Made by a program: the position numbers and the translations under genes. This document shows, piece after piece, positions 33,645-43,295 of a stretch of DNA of 64,000 bases. Below the pieces are notes generated by a model. That model searched no databases. It was not told the DNA's origin and saw nothing but the letters and a program-made list of their open reading frames with translations. Source of the DNA: Halorientalis sp. IM1011 (GTDB lineage Archaea; Halobacteriota; Halobacteria; Halobacteriales; Haloarculaceae); contig NZ_CP019067.1 in NCBI RefSeq assembly GCF_001989615.1, forward strand, positions 2,108,001 to 2,172,000, read 5' to 3'. The stretch's first letter is position 1; the number at the start of each line of letters is the position of its first letter.

Positions 33645-35870
33645 TCACCGCTCCCGTCCGCCGTCGGCGACCGTGGAGTCCACCGGTCGCTCGTCGGCGT
33701 CGACCTCGAACGTCGAGAGCATCCGCCGGAGTTCCCGGGTCCGTTCGGCGAGTCGCCCCGCGGCGTCGGAGACCTCGTCGATGGACTCGGTGGCTTCCCC
33801 GGCGGCCTCGGAGACGGTGTCGGCCTGCTGGGTCGTCTGTTCGGAGACGCTCGCGACCTCGTCGACCATCGCGACGATCCCCTCGGCGGAGTCGGCCTGG
33901 TCGTCGGTCGTCCGGGCGATGCTCTTGAGGCCGGTGTCGACCTCGTCGACGCCGTCGACGATCGCCTCCAGGGCGTCGGTCAGTTCTTCGACCGACGCGA
34001 CGCCGTCCGTGATCCGTGACTCGGTGGCGCGGATGTCGTCGGCGCTCTCGTGAGCCCGTTCCTGGACCGCCTCGACCTGTGACTGGATCTCCGTGACGAC
34101 CGCCTTGGTCTCCTCCGCGAGCTCTTTGACCTCGTCGGCGACGACGGCGAATCCCTCGCCGGCGTCCCCGCCGTCCCCGGCACGGGCCGCCTCGATGTTC
34201 GCGTTCAGCGCGAGGATCGAGGTCTGCTCGGCGATGTCGTCGATCAACTCGGTCGCCTCGCTGACCTGCTCGATCTCGGCGGCCAGATCCTCGATTGCGG
34301 TCACGGCGTCGGCGATCTGCCCCTCGACCTCGCGCATCTCGGCGATGGTCGCCTCGGCCTGCTCGCGACCGTCGGACCCGAGTCGGGCGACCCGATCCGA
34401 CTCGGACGCGATCTCGTCGGTCGTGGCCGCGACCTCCTGGATCGCCGCCGACAGGTCGTTGACCTCGTCGGCCGTCGCCTGGAGGTCCTCGGTCTGTTCG
34501 TGCGCGCCGGCCGAGATCTGCGCGACCGACTCGTCGACCGCCGCGCTGGCCTCCCTGACTTCGGCGGCGCTTTCCTCGACGCCGGTGCTGGATTCGGCCA
34601 CGTCGTCGGCGAACTCCTCGACGTCCGCGACGGTCGCCTCCAGCGACGCGATCATGTCGTTGAACGACGTGGCGATCGCCTGCATCGCCTCGCTGTCGGC
34701 CTCGGGATCCAGCCGCTCGGTGAGATCGCCCTCGGCGCAGGCGGCCATGACCTCGCTGTACCGCTCGGCCTCGGCTTCGAGTGCCTCGTTGAGTCGCTGG
34801 GTCCGCAACTCGGACTGTTCGGCCTCTTCGCGGGCGCGTTCGGCCTCGGTGCGGGCCTCTTCGGCCTCGTCGAGTGACTCCTCCAGCGATCTCCGCATCG
34901 AGTCGAACTCGTCGTACAGCACGCCCACCTCGTCGGCCCGGTCGGTCGACAGTTCCACGTCGAGGTTCCCGCGTCCGATCTCCTCGGCCCGGTCGGCCAG
35001 TCGCTGCAGCGCCAGCGCGAGGTTGCCGCCGACGGTGACACCGAAGATACCGAGGTTCAACGCGACGATGTATATGAGCGCGACGATTGCCGCGGTCGCG
35101 ACGTTGCGGTCACCGTAGACCGTCCCGGTCGGCGCGTGGCTCACGACGTGCCACCCCGTCCCGGAAACGGTCGCGGTCGCGGCGACCAGGTCGGTCTCGC
35201 CGACGGTGCCGGTCGCGGTGCCGTTCGCCGTCAGTTCCGTGGCCCCCGCGGCGCGCTCCTGGTCGCCGGCCGCGAGCACGACCTCGTCGCCCGCCGCGAG
35301 CGCGGTGTCGTACTTCTCGTCCGCGAGCCGATTCCGGAGCGTTTCGGCCGCGCCCGCCACGACGACGTATCCGTTCTCGCCGGCCGGAGCCACGACCGGG
35401 ATCACGGAGCCGTTCCCGACGACGGCGTCCCGGGGTTCGTCGACCGCGACCGACTCGGTCCCCTCGGACGTCGCGACGGAGAGCGACTGGCCGACGGCGC
35501 TCGACGCCGAACTCGCCGCGATCCGGCCGTCCTCGACGTAGTGGATCGCCCCCACCCGGTCGGACCCGGCGGCGGCTCCGGCGAGGTACTCCCCGATGCG
35601 GTCCGCGTCGCCGCTCTCGACGGTCTCCGTGGCCGCCACACTGGTCGCGAGATCGGCGTTGGCCTCGACCCACAGCGCCGCGGTGTCGGCGCTCTCGTTC
35701 GCGTCGGCGGCGAGCGCGGCGTCGGCCGAGGAACCGAGTTCGCCCGCGACGTTGCCGTAGAAGAAGGCGGCCGAGACGAGCGTGACGGCGAACACCAGCG
35801 CGAGCGTCGCCGCGATCTTCAGGCTGTAGCGCGATCTGATCCGGTCTGGGACGAGTCGTTCCGTGTTCAT
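33645..35870 (-). CDS. Methyl-accepting transducer with two HAMP domains (Htr-like)
   Basis: 741 residues. A membrane helix (about 18-40) is followed by an extracellular Cache-like sensor region of about 220 residues, a second helix (about 265-288) and a HAMP domain ([20 protein letters not shown]). A second HAMP-like unit ([20 protein letters not shown]) leads to the cytoplasmic signalling coiled coil with the hairpin region [18 protein letters not shown]. Two tandem HAMPs are the Htr layout of haloarchaeal phototaxis transducers. The ATG is 2 bp after the stop of the opsin-like gene. No che genes are near. Confidence 0.92.
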   Translation of the reverse strand: MNTERLVPDRIRSRYSLKIAATLALVFAVTLVSAAFFYGNVAGELGSSADAALAADANESADTAALWVEANADLATSVAATETVESGDADRIGEYLAGAAAGSDRVGAIHYVEDGRIAASSASSAVGQSLSVATSEGTESVAVDEPRDAVVGNGSVIPVVAPAGENGYVVVAGAAETLRNRLADEKYDTALAAGDEVVLAAGDQERAAGATELTANGTATGTVGETDLVAATATVSGTGWHVVSHAPTGTVYGDRNVATAAIVALIYIVALNLGIFGVTVGGNLALALQRLADRAEEIGRGNLDVELSTDRADEVGVLYDEFDSMRRSLEESLDEAEEARTEAERAREEAEQSELRTQRLNEALEAEAERYSEVMAACAEGDLTERLDPEADSEAMQAIATSFNDMIASLEATVADVEEFADDVAESSTGVEESAAEVREASAAVDESVAQISAGAHEQTEDLQATADEVNDLSAAIQEVAATTDEIASESDRVARLGSDGREQAEATIAEMREVEGQIADAVTAIEDLAAEIEQVSEATELIDDIAEQTSILALNANIEAARAGDGGDAGEGFAVVADEVKELAEETKAVVTEIQSQVEAVQERAHESADDIRATESRITDGVASVEELTDALEAIVDGVDEVDTGLKSIARTTDDQADSAEGIVAMVDEVASVSEQTTQQADTVSEAAGEATESIDEVSDAAGRLAERTRELRRMLSTFEVDADERPVDSTVADGGRER

Positions 35871-35872
35871 CG

Positions 35873-36628
35873 TCAGTCGTCGGCCGGTGTCTCGGCGGTG
35901 GGGTGGTCGGTGTTCGAGCGCGTCAGGAAGGACAGCGGCGAGGGGTGGGTCTCGACCGTCGACCTGATCGCCGGTTCGGAGCGCAAGAGCAGTCCGGCGA
36001 GGGCGACGTGGCTGAACAGGTCGAGGTAGGCCGAGACGTAGATGCCGGTGAACGCACCGAGCAGGCCAAGCGCCTGTCGCGTCGTCAGCGCGACCAGCAG
36101 GTACGTCAGGAGCATGATCACCTGCACGTTCCGGAGTTTGCCGAAGAGGAGACGGCGGTCACCGGCCACGGACGCCGCCGCCCGCGTGTACGTGCGGAGC
36201 AACAGCCACAGCGAGTAGACGAACCCACCCAGCACCAGCAGGCTCGCGAGGCTGTCCAGCGGCGGCGACGCGAGGTGGCGGGCCATTGCCCCGAAGGAAA
36301 ACGCCCACAGCCCGAGGATCCCCGAGAGGACCGACCGCCGGTCGGCGTCGGCGAGTTGCCCCGTGTAGGCGATCATCACGGCGTAGACGACCCCGTAGTC
36401 CAGAAACCGGGTGAGATACACCGGTGCACCGTGGGGGCCCCGCAACAGCAGGACCCCGGTCGCCATCCCGACGTAACTCACCGTGAGCGACGCGGTTATC
36501 GCCGGTGCGAGCATCGCGTGCCGCCGCGTCGCCCCGTCGAACCGCCGGGCCCAGGCGACGAACACGGCCGTCAGTAGTCCTCCCACGATAGCCACCGCCG
36601 CGTAGAGGGTCCGTTCTTCGAATAGCAT
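35873..36628 (-). CDS. Lysine-less microbial rhodopsin homologue
   Basis: 251 residues with seven membrane helices (about 8-27, 38-62, 70-92, 98-118, 125-146, 165-185, 190-216). By eye it aligns with bacteriorhodopsin and sensory rhodopsin II throughout: SYVGMATGV in helix B, TRFLDY in helix C (Arg74 and Asp77 match BR Arg82 and Asp85), [13 protein letters not shown] in helix F and [17 protein letters not shown] in helix G. Asp203 matches BR Asp212, but the retinal lysine (BR Lys216) is His207, codon CAC at 36010-36008. It cannot form the usual Schiff base. It is the first gene of an operon with the transducer. Confidence 0.83.
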   Translation of the reverse strand: MLFEERTLYAAVAIVGGLLTAVFVAWARRFDGATRRHAMLAPAITASLTVSYVGMATGVLLLRGPHGAPVYLTRFLDYGVVYAVMIAYTGQLADADRRSVLSGILGLWAFSFGAMARHLASPPLDSLASLLVLGGFVYSLWLLLRTYTRAAASVAGDRRLLFGKLRNVQVIMLLTYLLVALTTRQALGLLGAFTGIYVSAYLDLFSHVALAGLLLRSEPAIRSTVETHPSPLSFLTRSNTDHPTAETPADD

Positions 36629-36717
36629 CGTTCGGTCTCTCGACGGTCGGCTCCGGGCGTGATCCGTCCGTCCTCCCGCGCCGACCGCTGTCTGTCAAAT
36701 GCACAGGACGAACACAC

Positions 36718-36725
36718 GCATAAAC
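36718..36725 (-). promoter_or_regulatory. TATA-like box for the opsin-like/transducer operon
   Basis: GTTTATGC on the minus strand, about 93 bases before the opsin-like ATG. It would give a leader of about 65 bases. The region is shared with the divergent serS gene. Confidence 0.4.
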
Positions 36726-36826
36726 ACGCGGTCGGTTTCGTTCGCTGAATCGCGTCGGGTCCGGGGGTCCCCGGCGTTCGCGGAGAGCGACACGGTTTTG
36801 CCACGGCACGGAAAACTCCAGTGCAA

Positions 36827-38209
36827 ATGATCAGCAGGCAGTTCCTCCGGGAGAACCCCGAGACGGTCCGGGAGGCCCTCGAAGCCAAGGGCGTCGACGA
36901 CGTGGATCTCGACCGGATACTGGAGATCGACGAGGAGTGGCGCGACCTCAAGGCACGCGGCGACGACCTCCGCCACGAGCGCAACGAGGTCTCCTCGAAG
37001 ATCGGCCAGCTCAAACAGGAGGGCGAGGAGGAAGAAGCCCAGGAGGCAATCGAACGCTCCAGCGAACTGAAGGAGGAACTGGAGGACGTCGAGTCCCGCG
37101 CGGACGACCTGGAGGCCGAACTGGAGGAGGCCCTGCTCGAACTCCCGCAGATCCCCCACGAGGACGCCCCCGTCGGGGACGACGAGAGCGACAACGTCGA
37201 GGTCGCCCGCGAAGGGTTCGACGACCTGCGCGACCTTCCCGAGGAGGTGACGCCCCACTACGACCTCGGTGAGGAACTGGACATCCTGAACTTCGAGCGC
37301 GGCGCGAAGGTCTCCGGCGGCGGCTTCTACTTCCTGCAGGGGGAGGGCGCGCGGCTGGAACACGCGCTGATCCAGTTCATGCTCGACCTGCACCGCGAGC
37401 AGGGGTACACCGACGTGTTCCCGCCGATCCCGGTCAACAGCGCCTCGATGGAGGGGACCGGGCAGTTCCCCAAGTTCGTCGAGGACGCCTACCGCGTCGG
37501 TGGCGACAACGACGAGCCCTACGACGACGAGGACCTCTGGCTGCTCCCGACGGCGGAGGTGCCGGTCACCAACATGTACCGCGACGAGATCCTGCTGGAC
37601 GACGACCTCCCGCTCAAACACCAGGCCTACAGCCCCAACTTCCGGCGGGAGGCCGGCGAACACGGGACCGAAACCCGTGGCATCGTCCGCGTTCACCAGT
37701 TCAACAAGGTCGAACTCGTCAACTTCGTCCGCCCGGAGAACAGCTACGACCGCCTCGAAGACCTCCGCGGGGAGGCCGAGGCGGTACTGGAGGAACTGGG
37801 GCTGCCCTACCGCGTGCTGGAGATGTGTACCGGCGACATGGGCTTCACCCAGGCCAAGAAGTACGATATCGAGGTGTGGGCTCCCGGCGACGACATGGAC
37901 GATGGCCCCGAGGAGGGCGGCCGCTGGCTGGAGGTCTCCTCGGTCTCGAACTTCGAGGACTTCCAGGCCCGGCGGGCGGGCATCCGCTATCGGCCCGAGC
38001 GCCACGAATCTGCCGAATACCTGCACACCCTGAACGGCTCCGGGCTGGCCGTCCCGCGGGTGATGGTCGCCATCATGGAGTACTACCAGAACGAGGACGG
38101 CACCGTCACGATCCCGGAACCGCTCCGGGAATACATGGGCGGGCAGGAGGTCATCGAGGGCCACGAACCCGTCGGTGAGAGTGCCCTGGGCGCGGGCGAG
38201 AAGGACTGA
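36827..38209 (+). CDS. serS: Seryl-tRNA synthetase
   Basis: 460 residues from ATG (an in-frame GTG lies 6 bases upstream). The N-terminal coiled-coil arm (about 30-105) starts [22 protein letters not shown]. Class II motifs: [19 protein letters not shown] (motif 1 region), [26 protein letters not shown] (motif 2) and [19 protein letters not shown] (motif 3). This is the ordinary, bacterial-type SerRS, not the rare methanogen form. A GTTTTGC box about 30 bases upstream supports a leaderless start. Confidence 0.96.
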   Translation: MISRQFLRENPETVREALEAKGVDDVDLDRILEIDEEWRDLKARGDDLRHERNEVSSKIGQLKQEGEEEEAQEAIERSSELKEELEDVESRADDLEAELEEALLELPQIPHEDAPVGDDESDNVEVAREGFDDLRDLPEEVTPHYDLGEELDILNFERGAKVSGGGFYFLQGEGARLEHALIQFMLDLHREQGYTDVFPPIPVNSASMEGTGQFPKFVEDAYRVGGDNDEPYDDEDLWLLPTAEVPVTNMYRDEILLDDDLPLKHQAYSPNFRREAGEHGTETRGIVRVHQFNKVELVNFVRPENSYDRLEDLRGEAEAVLEELGLPYRVLEMCTGDMGFTQAKKYDIEVWAPGDDMDDGPEEGGRWLEVSSVSNFEDFQARRAGIRYRPERHESAEYLHTLNGSGLAVPRVMVAIMEYYQNEDGTVTIPEPLREYMGGQEVIEGHEPVGESALGAGEKD

Positions 38210-38227
38210 TCCGACGGACTGAATTTT

Positions 38228-38240
38228 CCCCGGATCGGGG
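38228..38240 (+). terminator. Short hairpin after serS
   Basis: CCCCG-GAT-CGGGG, 5-bp stem, 18 bases after the serS stop, preceded by a T-run. A weak terminator candidate. Confidence 0.3.
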
Positions 38241-38280
38241 AGGTCCGAACCACTTTCCTCGCGGACGTGGTACCGGTACT

Positions 38281-38868
38281 GTGACTCTCTTCGAATCGGA
38301 GGCCAAGTCTACCGACCAGCCGACCGCGAGCGACAGCGGGTCGAACGTCTCCGGCGGACTCCGGAAGATCGTGATGGTGGTCGCGATCGGCGGTCTCGCG
38401 TACCTCGCGATCAGACGCTCCCGCAGTGAGGCGCGGTCGGGAGAACGGATCCGGACCCGCGTCGCGGCGGCCGTGGACCCCAGCGGGGCGGGTCCCGACG
38501 GGACGACGGATCGCGGGCAGCCAGCTTCCGGTGGCGTCGGCGTCCCGAGTAGCGCGTCCGACGGCGACAGCGGCTCCGTCGAGGGTTCGGGGTCGGGAGG
38601 CCAAACGGACGATACTGTCGAGGAGTCCGAACCGACAGGTAACACACGGATAGACGACGAACCGGGAGACGACGAATCGGGAGACGACGAATCGGTAACC
38701 GACGAACCGATCGAGGACGCCGAGACGGCCGTCGACGAGGTGGAAGACGCAGACGAACACCCCACCGAACCGGGGACCATGGACGTCGACAGGGACGTGG
38801 TCGAGGAGGCTGTGGACGACGAGGCCGTGGACGATGCGAACGAGTCTGGCGACCGGTCGGCGGAGTGA
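38281..38868 (+). CDS. Membrane-anchored acidic protein
   Basis: 195 residues from a GTG. A single hydrophobic segment (about 30-46, KIVMVVAIGGLAYLAIRR) is followed by a long disordered tail with repeats of GDDESGDDESV, EPIEDAETAV and VVEEAVDDEAVDDA. There is no recognisable domain. The tail may bind cations or partners. The frame has haloarchaeal codon use throughout. Function unknown. Confidence 0.6.
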   Translation: MTLFESEAKSTDQPTASDSGSNVSGGLRKIVMVVAIGGLAYLAIRRSRSEARSGERIRTRVAAAVDPSGAGPDGTTDRGQPASGGVGVPSSASDGDSGSVEGSGSGGQTDDTVEESEPTGNTRIDDEPGDDESGDDESVTDEPIEDAETAVDEVEDADEHPTEPGTMDVDRDVVEEAVDDEAVDDANESGDRSAE

Positions 38869-38898
38869 CCGGACAGGCTCCGTTCGTTTCCGCTTTGG

Positions 38899-39231
38899 CT
38901 ACTGCGTGTAAGTGTCGATCGTCGCTACATTTTCGCCCTCGAAGGTAAATACGTCCACGAAGGCGGTGATGCGGTCGCCGTCGGCGTCGAGCAAGCGGCC
39001 GCGGACTGCGACCTCCCCGGACCCACTGGTCTCGTAGACGGCATCTAGCGGGTGGCTCGTCGAGGTCATCGGCCGTTCCTCGCGCATGAAGGTCACGAAC
39101 CGGTCCCGGCCCTCGATGGTCCGGTCGGGACGGTGCTGGACGAACTCGGGGGCCAGCAGGTCGGCGAGCGCCTCGTAGTCGTGGTCGTCGAGCGCCCGGT
39201 AGTACTCGCGGGCGGCCGCTTCGCGGTCCAT
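38899..39231 (-). CDS. SnoaL/NTF2-like protein
   Basis: 110 residues from MDREAAAREYYRALDDHDYEAL. The fold pattern fits SnoaL-like polyketide cyclases and NTF2-like proteins: LADLLAPEFVQHRPDRTIEGRDRFVTFM near residues 23-50 and a C-terminal beta sheet ending VATIDTYTQ. These small cone-shaped proteins bind varied ligands, so no substrate can be given. Longer upstream starts run through antisense DNA. Confidence 0.82.
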   Translation of the reverse strand: MDREAAAREYYRALDDHDYEALADLLAPEFVQHRPDRTIEGRDRFVTFMREERPMTSTSHPLDAVYETSGSGEVAVRGRLLDADGDRITAFVDVFTFEGENVATIDTYTQ

Positions 39232-39293
39232 GCCCGGACTTGGCGGCCGGGGACCGAGAAAGTGTGGGACCGAACGTCGAGTCCGCGTCGGTC

Positions 39294-40598
39294 TCACTCG
39301 TTGGGGTCTTTCAGGTCGAGTTCGATGTCGTCGTCCTCGTCGTCGCCGTCCTCCCCGTCGCTGGCGTCGGTCCCGTTCGGCTCGACCGGCGTCTCGTCGG
39401 GTCCCTCTGCCGTGTCGCTCCCGTCGGTCGTGTCAGCCGCTCGATCAGCCGTCCCGTTGGGGCCGACTCCGTCGTCCACGTCGAACTCGACGGCACTGGA
39501 GACGCCGTCGGCGTCCCGGTCGCCGTGGCCGGCGCGGCCCTCATCGTCGTCGCTGTCGGACCCGCCCTCGACGGCAACGTCCTCGACGGCGGCGTCCACG
39601 TCGTCCTGCTCGCCGGGGTGGCCGTCGGCGTCGCCGCCGGGCTGGGACGTATCCTCGTCGTCGGCCGGATCCGTCGGGGCGTCGAGACCCTCGTCGGCTC
39701 GGGAATCGGATCGCTCAGTGGCCGTCCCGTCGGCGTCGAGCGTGATGTCGTCGGGGTCCGGCGGTTCACCGATGTCGCGGGCGGACTCGAGCGGGGTTTC
39801 GGCGTCTTGCCGGAGTTCGTCTGCCTCCTTGCCGTTGCCGCTGGCGTACTCGCTGGCGGACTCGGCCAGCCACTCGGCGGCCTGCCAGAGCGCGGTGGCC
39901 TTCTCCTGGGCGCGCTCGAACCCCTGCTGGAGCGGTTCTGACTCGGCGAATCGGACGGCGCTCTGGAACTGGTCGGCCGACTCCTGGAACTCCTCCATCG
40001 CGCGCTGGAAGTCGCCTTGCGATATCAGCCAGTCCCGTTCCTCGTAGCTGTTCATCGCGCTGGTGAACGCGCGGCGGGCCTCGATGTAGTGGGCGTGACC
40101 GACCCGGTAGCGGCCGACGGCGGTCGAGTCGCCGCCGATCTCGGAGACGGCCTCCCGGATCGCGTCGATGTCGGGCCGTTCCGCCAGATCGCCGGTGGAC
40201 CAGGCGTACCGGATCACGCCCTCCTGGTCGATGACGAACACCGCCCGCCGGGCGAGCAACTGGTCGCTGTCCAGCGCCACGTCGTAGGCCTCGACGGCCT
40301 CGCCGTGGGTGTCGCTCAGGAGGGGGATCGACAGGGAGTACTCCTCGGCGTACGCGCGGTGGCTGAACACGCTGTCGGTGCTGACGGCGAAGATGTCCAC
40401 GTCACGCTGCATGGTGAACAGATCGAGTTCCGTCAGGTCACAGGAGTCGTCCTCGCAGGCGGGATTGAAATCGGCCGGATAGAACGCGAGCACGACGATG
40501 CCGTCTCCGACGTAGTCCTCGAGGGAGACGTCTCTGGGTGCGTCGTCGACCACACCCGGCAACGTGAACGTCGGGGCCACCGTCCCTTCCGATAGCAC
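39294..40598 (-). CDS. Peroxiredoxin with long helical and acidic C-terminal extension
   Basis: 434 residues from a GTG. Residues 1-155 are a peroxiredoxin: the peroxidatic Cys48 lies in FYPADFNPACEDDSC, with Cys53 five residues on, as in BCP/PrxQ atypical 2-Cys enzymes. The active-site Thr of the family's FTxxC is Asn here. Residues about 160-285 are helical, TPR-like (YIEARRAFTSAMNSYEERDW). The last 150 are Asp-rich with GDRDADGVSSAVEFDVDDG, like calcium-binding type 3 repeats. BCP enzymes are normally about 155 residues. Confidence 0.82.
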   Translation of the reverse strand: MLSEGTVAPTFTLPGVVDDAPRDVSLEDYVGDGIVVLAFYPADFNPACEDDSCDLTELDLFTMQRDVDIFAVSTDSVFSHRAYAEEYSLSIPLLSDTHGEAVEAYDVALDSDQLLARRAVFVIDQEGVIRYAWSTGDLAERPDIDAIREAVSEIGGDSTAVGRYRVGHAHYIEARRAFTSAMNSYEERDWLISQGDFQRAMEEFQESADQFQSAVRFAESEPLQQGFERAQEKATALWQAAEWLAESASEYASGNGKEADELRQDAETPLESARDIGEPPDPDDITLDADGTATERSDSRADEGLDAPTDPADDEDTSQPGGDADGHPGEQDDVDAAVEDVAVEGGSDSDDDEGRAGHGDRDADGVSSAVEFDVDDGVGPNGTADRAADTTDGSDTAEGPDETPVEPNGTDASDGEDGDDEDDDIELDLKDPNE

Positions 40599-40621
40599 AC
40601 CCGAAACTCGATTGCAAGGGA

Positions 40622-40628
40622 CTTAAAG
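40622..40628. promoter_or_regulatory. Shared symmetric TATA box for tsr3 and the peroxiredoxin
   Basis: CTTAAAG with its TTAA core centred at 40624.5. The tsr3 ATG (40651) and the peroxiredoxin GTG (40598) each lie 26.5 bases away on opposite sides. One box therefore appears to serve two leaderless divergent genes. Confidence 0.6.
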
Positions 40629-40650
40629 CCTGACTGCGTTTGTCCACTCG

Positions 40651-41169
40651 ATGGGCGCATACGGCCTCCACGTCCGCTACGAGGGCGACGACGATCCCGA
40701 CAAGTGTAGCGCCCGGAAACTCGCGCGGTTCGACCTCGCCGACCTCCACCGCGCGACCCGGTCGACACCGCCGGGGATCGTCCTCAACCCCTTCGCCGAC
40801 CGGGTCCTCTCGCCCGAGGACGGCGTCGGCTCCGGCGCGCGCCACGACCGACTCGTCGCGCTCGACTGCTCCTGGGAGACCGCCCAACGCGAGGCGTTCG
40901 ATCTTGAGGGGATCCACCGGGCGCTGCCCTTCCTCGTCGCGGCCAACCCCGTCAACTACGGGACGCCCTTCGAGTTGAACACCGTCGAGGCGTTCGCCGG
41001 CGCGCTCTGTATCCTCGGCCAGCGCGACCACGCCGAAGAGTTGTTGTCGAAGTTCACCTGGGGCCACACCTTCCTCGAACTCAACGAGGAACCCCTGCGT
41101 CGCTACGCCGAATGTACCGATTCCGAGGAAATTCTGGACGTGCAGGACGACTATCTCGACCGCGAGTAA
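40651..41169 (+). CDS. tsr3: Tsr3-type rRNA aminocarboxypropyltransferase (DUF367)
   Basis: 172 residues. Landmarks: [45 protein letters not shown] and [32 protein letters not shown]. Tsr3 uses S-adenosylmethionine to add an aminocarboxypropyl group to a hypermodified nucleotide in small-subunit rRNA; the yeast and archaeal homologues are the DUF367 family. The enzyme is found near ribosome genes in many archaea. A shared TATA box defines a leaderless start. Confidence 0.93.
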   Translation: MGAYGLHVRYEGDDDPDKCSARKLARFDLADLHRATRSTPPGIVLNPFADRVLSPEDGVGSGARHDRLVALDCSWETAQREAFDLEGIHRALPFLVAANPVNYGTPFELNTVEAFAGALCILGQRDHAEELLSKFTWGHTFLELNEEPLRRYAECTDSEEILDVQDDYLDRE

Positions 41170-41178
41170 CCGGGAGCG

Positions 41179-41340
41179 TCAGCGTTCGTGTCGCCCGTGA
41201 AACTCCTCGGAGAGGAAGATGCTGGTACCGTCGCCGTAGAACGTATCGAGCGCGCGGAGGGTGCCGATGTACGCGCCGATGGCGATGATGCTCACGGTGA
41301 GGACGAAACCGACCACGAACCAGAAGAACTCGAGGACCAT
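41179..41340 (-). CDS. Small membrane protein, 53 residues
   Basis: Starts MVLEFFWFVVGFVLTVSIIAIGAY, a single strong membrane helix, followed by a polar stretch LDTFYGDGTSIFLSEEFHG. Codon use is haloarchaeal and the frame is intact. It lies between tsr3 and the enolase-superfamily gene. It is below most length cut-offs. Function unknown. Confidence 0.6.
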   Translation of the reverse strand: MVLEFFWFVVGFVLTVSIIAIGAYIGTLRALDTFYGDGTSIFLSEEFHGRHER

Positions 41341-41388
41341 ACCCCGACCAGTTCCGGAGCCGACTTCAATTTTCCAAGTGCTCGGCCG

Positions 41389-42432
41389 TCAGGGCCACCT
41401 GAAGCCCGCGGGCTCGCCGGGCGGCTCCAGCGGACTCGGCGACAGGTTCCCATCGAAGTCGGGGTCGTTGTACCCGCCGGGGGCCACGTCGTTGGGGCTC
41501 TCGGGGTAGAACAGCGCGGCCAGCGCCTGGATGTGGCCGCGGCCGACACCGAGTTCGAACTGGCCGCCGCCGTACATCTGAATATCGTGATCCTCGCAGT
41601 ACTCGACCGCTTCGAACAGGGATTCGACGCTGCCGAAGCGGGAGGGCTTGATGTTCAACCAGTCGGGTTCGAAGGGCAGGGCCTCGATGCTTGCGACCCC
41701 CGTTATGGGGGCGTCCCAGGAGACTCGACCCTCCCGGCCCTCGAACAGCGGCCGCGTCTCGTCGGTGAGGTTCGGATCTTCGACGACGGCCTCGGGGTAC
41801 GCATTCAGGACCAGTTCGTAGAGGTCGGGATCCGGCGGCGCGTCCACGACGGTCCCCGAGTACTGGCCTTTCAGGTCGCAGATGCGGACGGGTGCGAGGT
41901 CGGCGACCGACTCGGCCAACTCGGCGGTCCAGTCGGTCGTCGGATCGAGTTTGAACTCGGTGTCGGGACGGACGTCGAGGACCGCCTCCAGCCGATCCGT
42001 GGTCGGTGGCTCGCCCAGTCGCGTGCTGACGACGAACTCGACGGGGTCGTAGGTGCGGTCGAGCGCCGACGCCAGATCGGTGTCGGCCTGCCGGAGCGCC
42101 AGATCCAGCGCGGCGCTCTCGACGCCCCACCGGCGGTAGTGGCGGAAGTCCTCGCGCTCGGGCGGCGATGGGAACAGGTCCAGTTCGCCCACGCGTGTGG
42201 AGAACTCGGCGAACGTGTACTCGCCGGTGAGGTCGGGGAGGCCGGCCTCGGCGAGTTCGTGGTGCAGTTCGGTCTCGTAGGTCACGTCCTCTCCCTTCCC
42301 GGTCTCGCCCGCACCCGAGAGGGCGACGGTCGTGGTCGCGCGTGCGAACCCGCTGGTGGTGTCTCGCTCCTGCTGAAGGAGGTCGACGCCGTCGACGACC
42401 ACCGGCAGGTCGGCGACCCGGTCGAAGAGCAT
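41389..42432 (-). CDS. Enolase-superfamily protein
   Basis: 347 residues from MLFDRVADLPVVVDGVDLL. The C-terminal barrel has the superfamily's metal ligands in order: Asp in VRICDLKGQY, Glu in VVEDPNL, Asp in VSWDAPITG, and a Lys in WLNIKPSRFG. A Lys also occurs in FKLDPTTDW. This fits o-succinylbenzoate synthase or dipeptide epimerase-like enzymes, but the N-terminal half is divergent and the substrate cannot be told. It is annotated only as enolase-like in relatives as I recall. Confidence 0.75.
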   Translation of the reverse strand: MLFDRVADLPVVVDGVDLLQQERDTTSGFARATTTVALSGAGETGKGEDVTYETELHHELAEAGLPDLTGEYTFAEFSTRVGELDLFPSPPEREDFRHYRRWGVESAALDLALRQADTDLASALDRTYDPVEFVVSTRLGEPPTTDRLEAVLDVRPDTEFKLDPTTDWTAELAESVADLAPVRICDLKGQYSGTVVDAPPDPDLYELVLNAYPEAVVEDPNLTDETRPLFEGREGRVSWDAPITGVASIEALPFEPDWLNIKPSRFGSVESLFEAVEYCEDHDIQMYGGGQFELGVGRGHIQALAALFYPESPNDVAPGGYNDPDFDGNLSPSPLEPPGEPAGFRWP

Positions 42433-42515
42433 ACCCCGGATAGGGCGGGGGCGGACAAAAAGCCCGGCCGGGTGGTCTCGGAACACTTAACCGCGACGAC
42501 GGGAAACACGCGCTC

Positions 42516-42665
42516 ATGGCTACGTTCGAGAAAGCGGAGGACCGCATCCTCTCCAAGCAGATCTGCATGCGGTGTAACGCTCGCAACCCGACGGAAACCG
42601 ACCGGTGCCGGAAGTGTGGCTACGGAAATCTCCGACCGAAGAACCGCGAACGCAACGCGGCCTAG
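42516..42665 (+). CDS. rpl40e: Ribosomal protein L40e
   Basis: 49 residues. [20 protein letters not shown] with two CxxC pairs: ICMRCNAR and RCRKCGYG, a zinc ribbon, and the basic end [10 protein letters not shown]. This matches archaeal L40e, a large-subunit protein without the eukaryotic ubiquitin fusion. Its last 4 bases overlap the stop of the convergent HEAT-like gene. Confidence 0.96.
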   Translation: MATFEKAEDRILSKQICMRCNARNPTETDRCRKCGYGNLRPKNRERNAA

Positions 42666-43207
42666 AGTTCTCGTAGCGCCTCTCTGGCGGCGTCGCTCGC
42701 CGTCGGATCCGAGTGGCGTCGTAACCGATCCAGCAGTGGCGTCGCATCCTCGATGCCCGCCGCGGCCGCGGCGTGGCTGAGCCCGACTGCTTTCTCCGGA
42801 TCGAGGTAGACGTCGCTCCCCGACGCTCTGTCTGCGTCCAGTTCCGCCGCTAGCGAGTCGAGCAACTGGTCGGCCCTCGGTGCGACGACGCTGGGATCCT
42901 CCCGGGCGACGTGTGCGAGCGCCCGCGCGAACTCGCCGCGCTGTTTCGAGCCGACTCCCTCTAGCACCGTCGTCGCCTCGATCAACTCCGCGACGTGATC
43001 GAACAGGAGGCCCGGCTGCCGTTCGGCCAGCGCGGTGATCCCGTCGGCCGCCGCGCGCGATACCGCGTGTTCGTCGGGTTCGAGTGCCAGCTCGATCAAC
43101 TGCTCGACGTCGACCTCCTCGGGCGATTCCTTCGCGGTCCCACGGAGTCGGTTAGCCGCCTCCAGAGCCGTCTCGTCGCCGCCGAAGACCCAATCGCGCA
43201 GTCCCAC
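42662..43207 (-). CDS. Helical-repeat protein (HEAT-like)
   Basis: 181 residues from a GTG. It is nearly all alpha-helical, with units such as [28 protein letters not shown] and [20 protein letters not shown] that look like HEAT or Armadillo repeats. There are no catalytic motifs. Probably a scaffold. Function unknown. The start GTG reads GTG GGA CTG CGC GAT; no better ATG is present. Confidence 0.65.
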   Translation of the reverse strand: MGLRDWVFGGDETALEAANRLRGTAKESPEEVDVEQLIELALEPDEHAVSRAAADGITALAERQPGLLFDHVAELIEATTVLEGVGSKQRGEFARALAHVAREDPSVVAPRADQLLDSLAAELDADRASGSDVYLDPEKAVGLSHAAAAAGIEDATPLLDRLRRHSDPTASDAAREALREL

Positions 43208-43295
43208 TGTATCTGCTCGTGGTGAGTTTCCAGTCCGTAATAACTGATACGGATCCGCTTTTGACGGGCCGGGTTCGCACGCGAACCCGTATATA

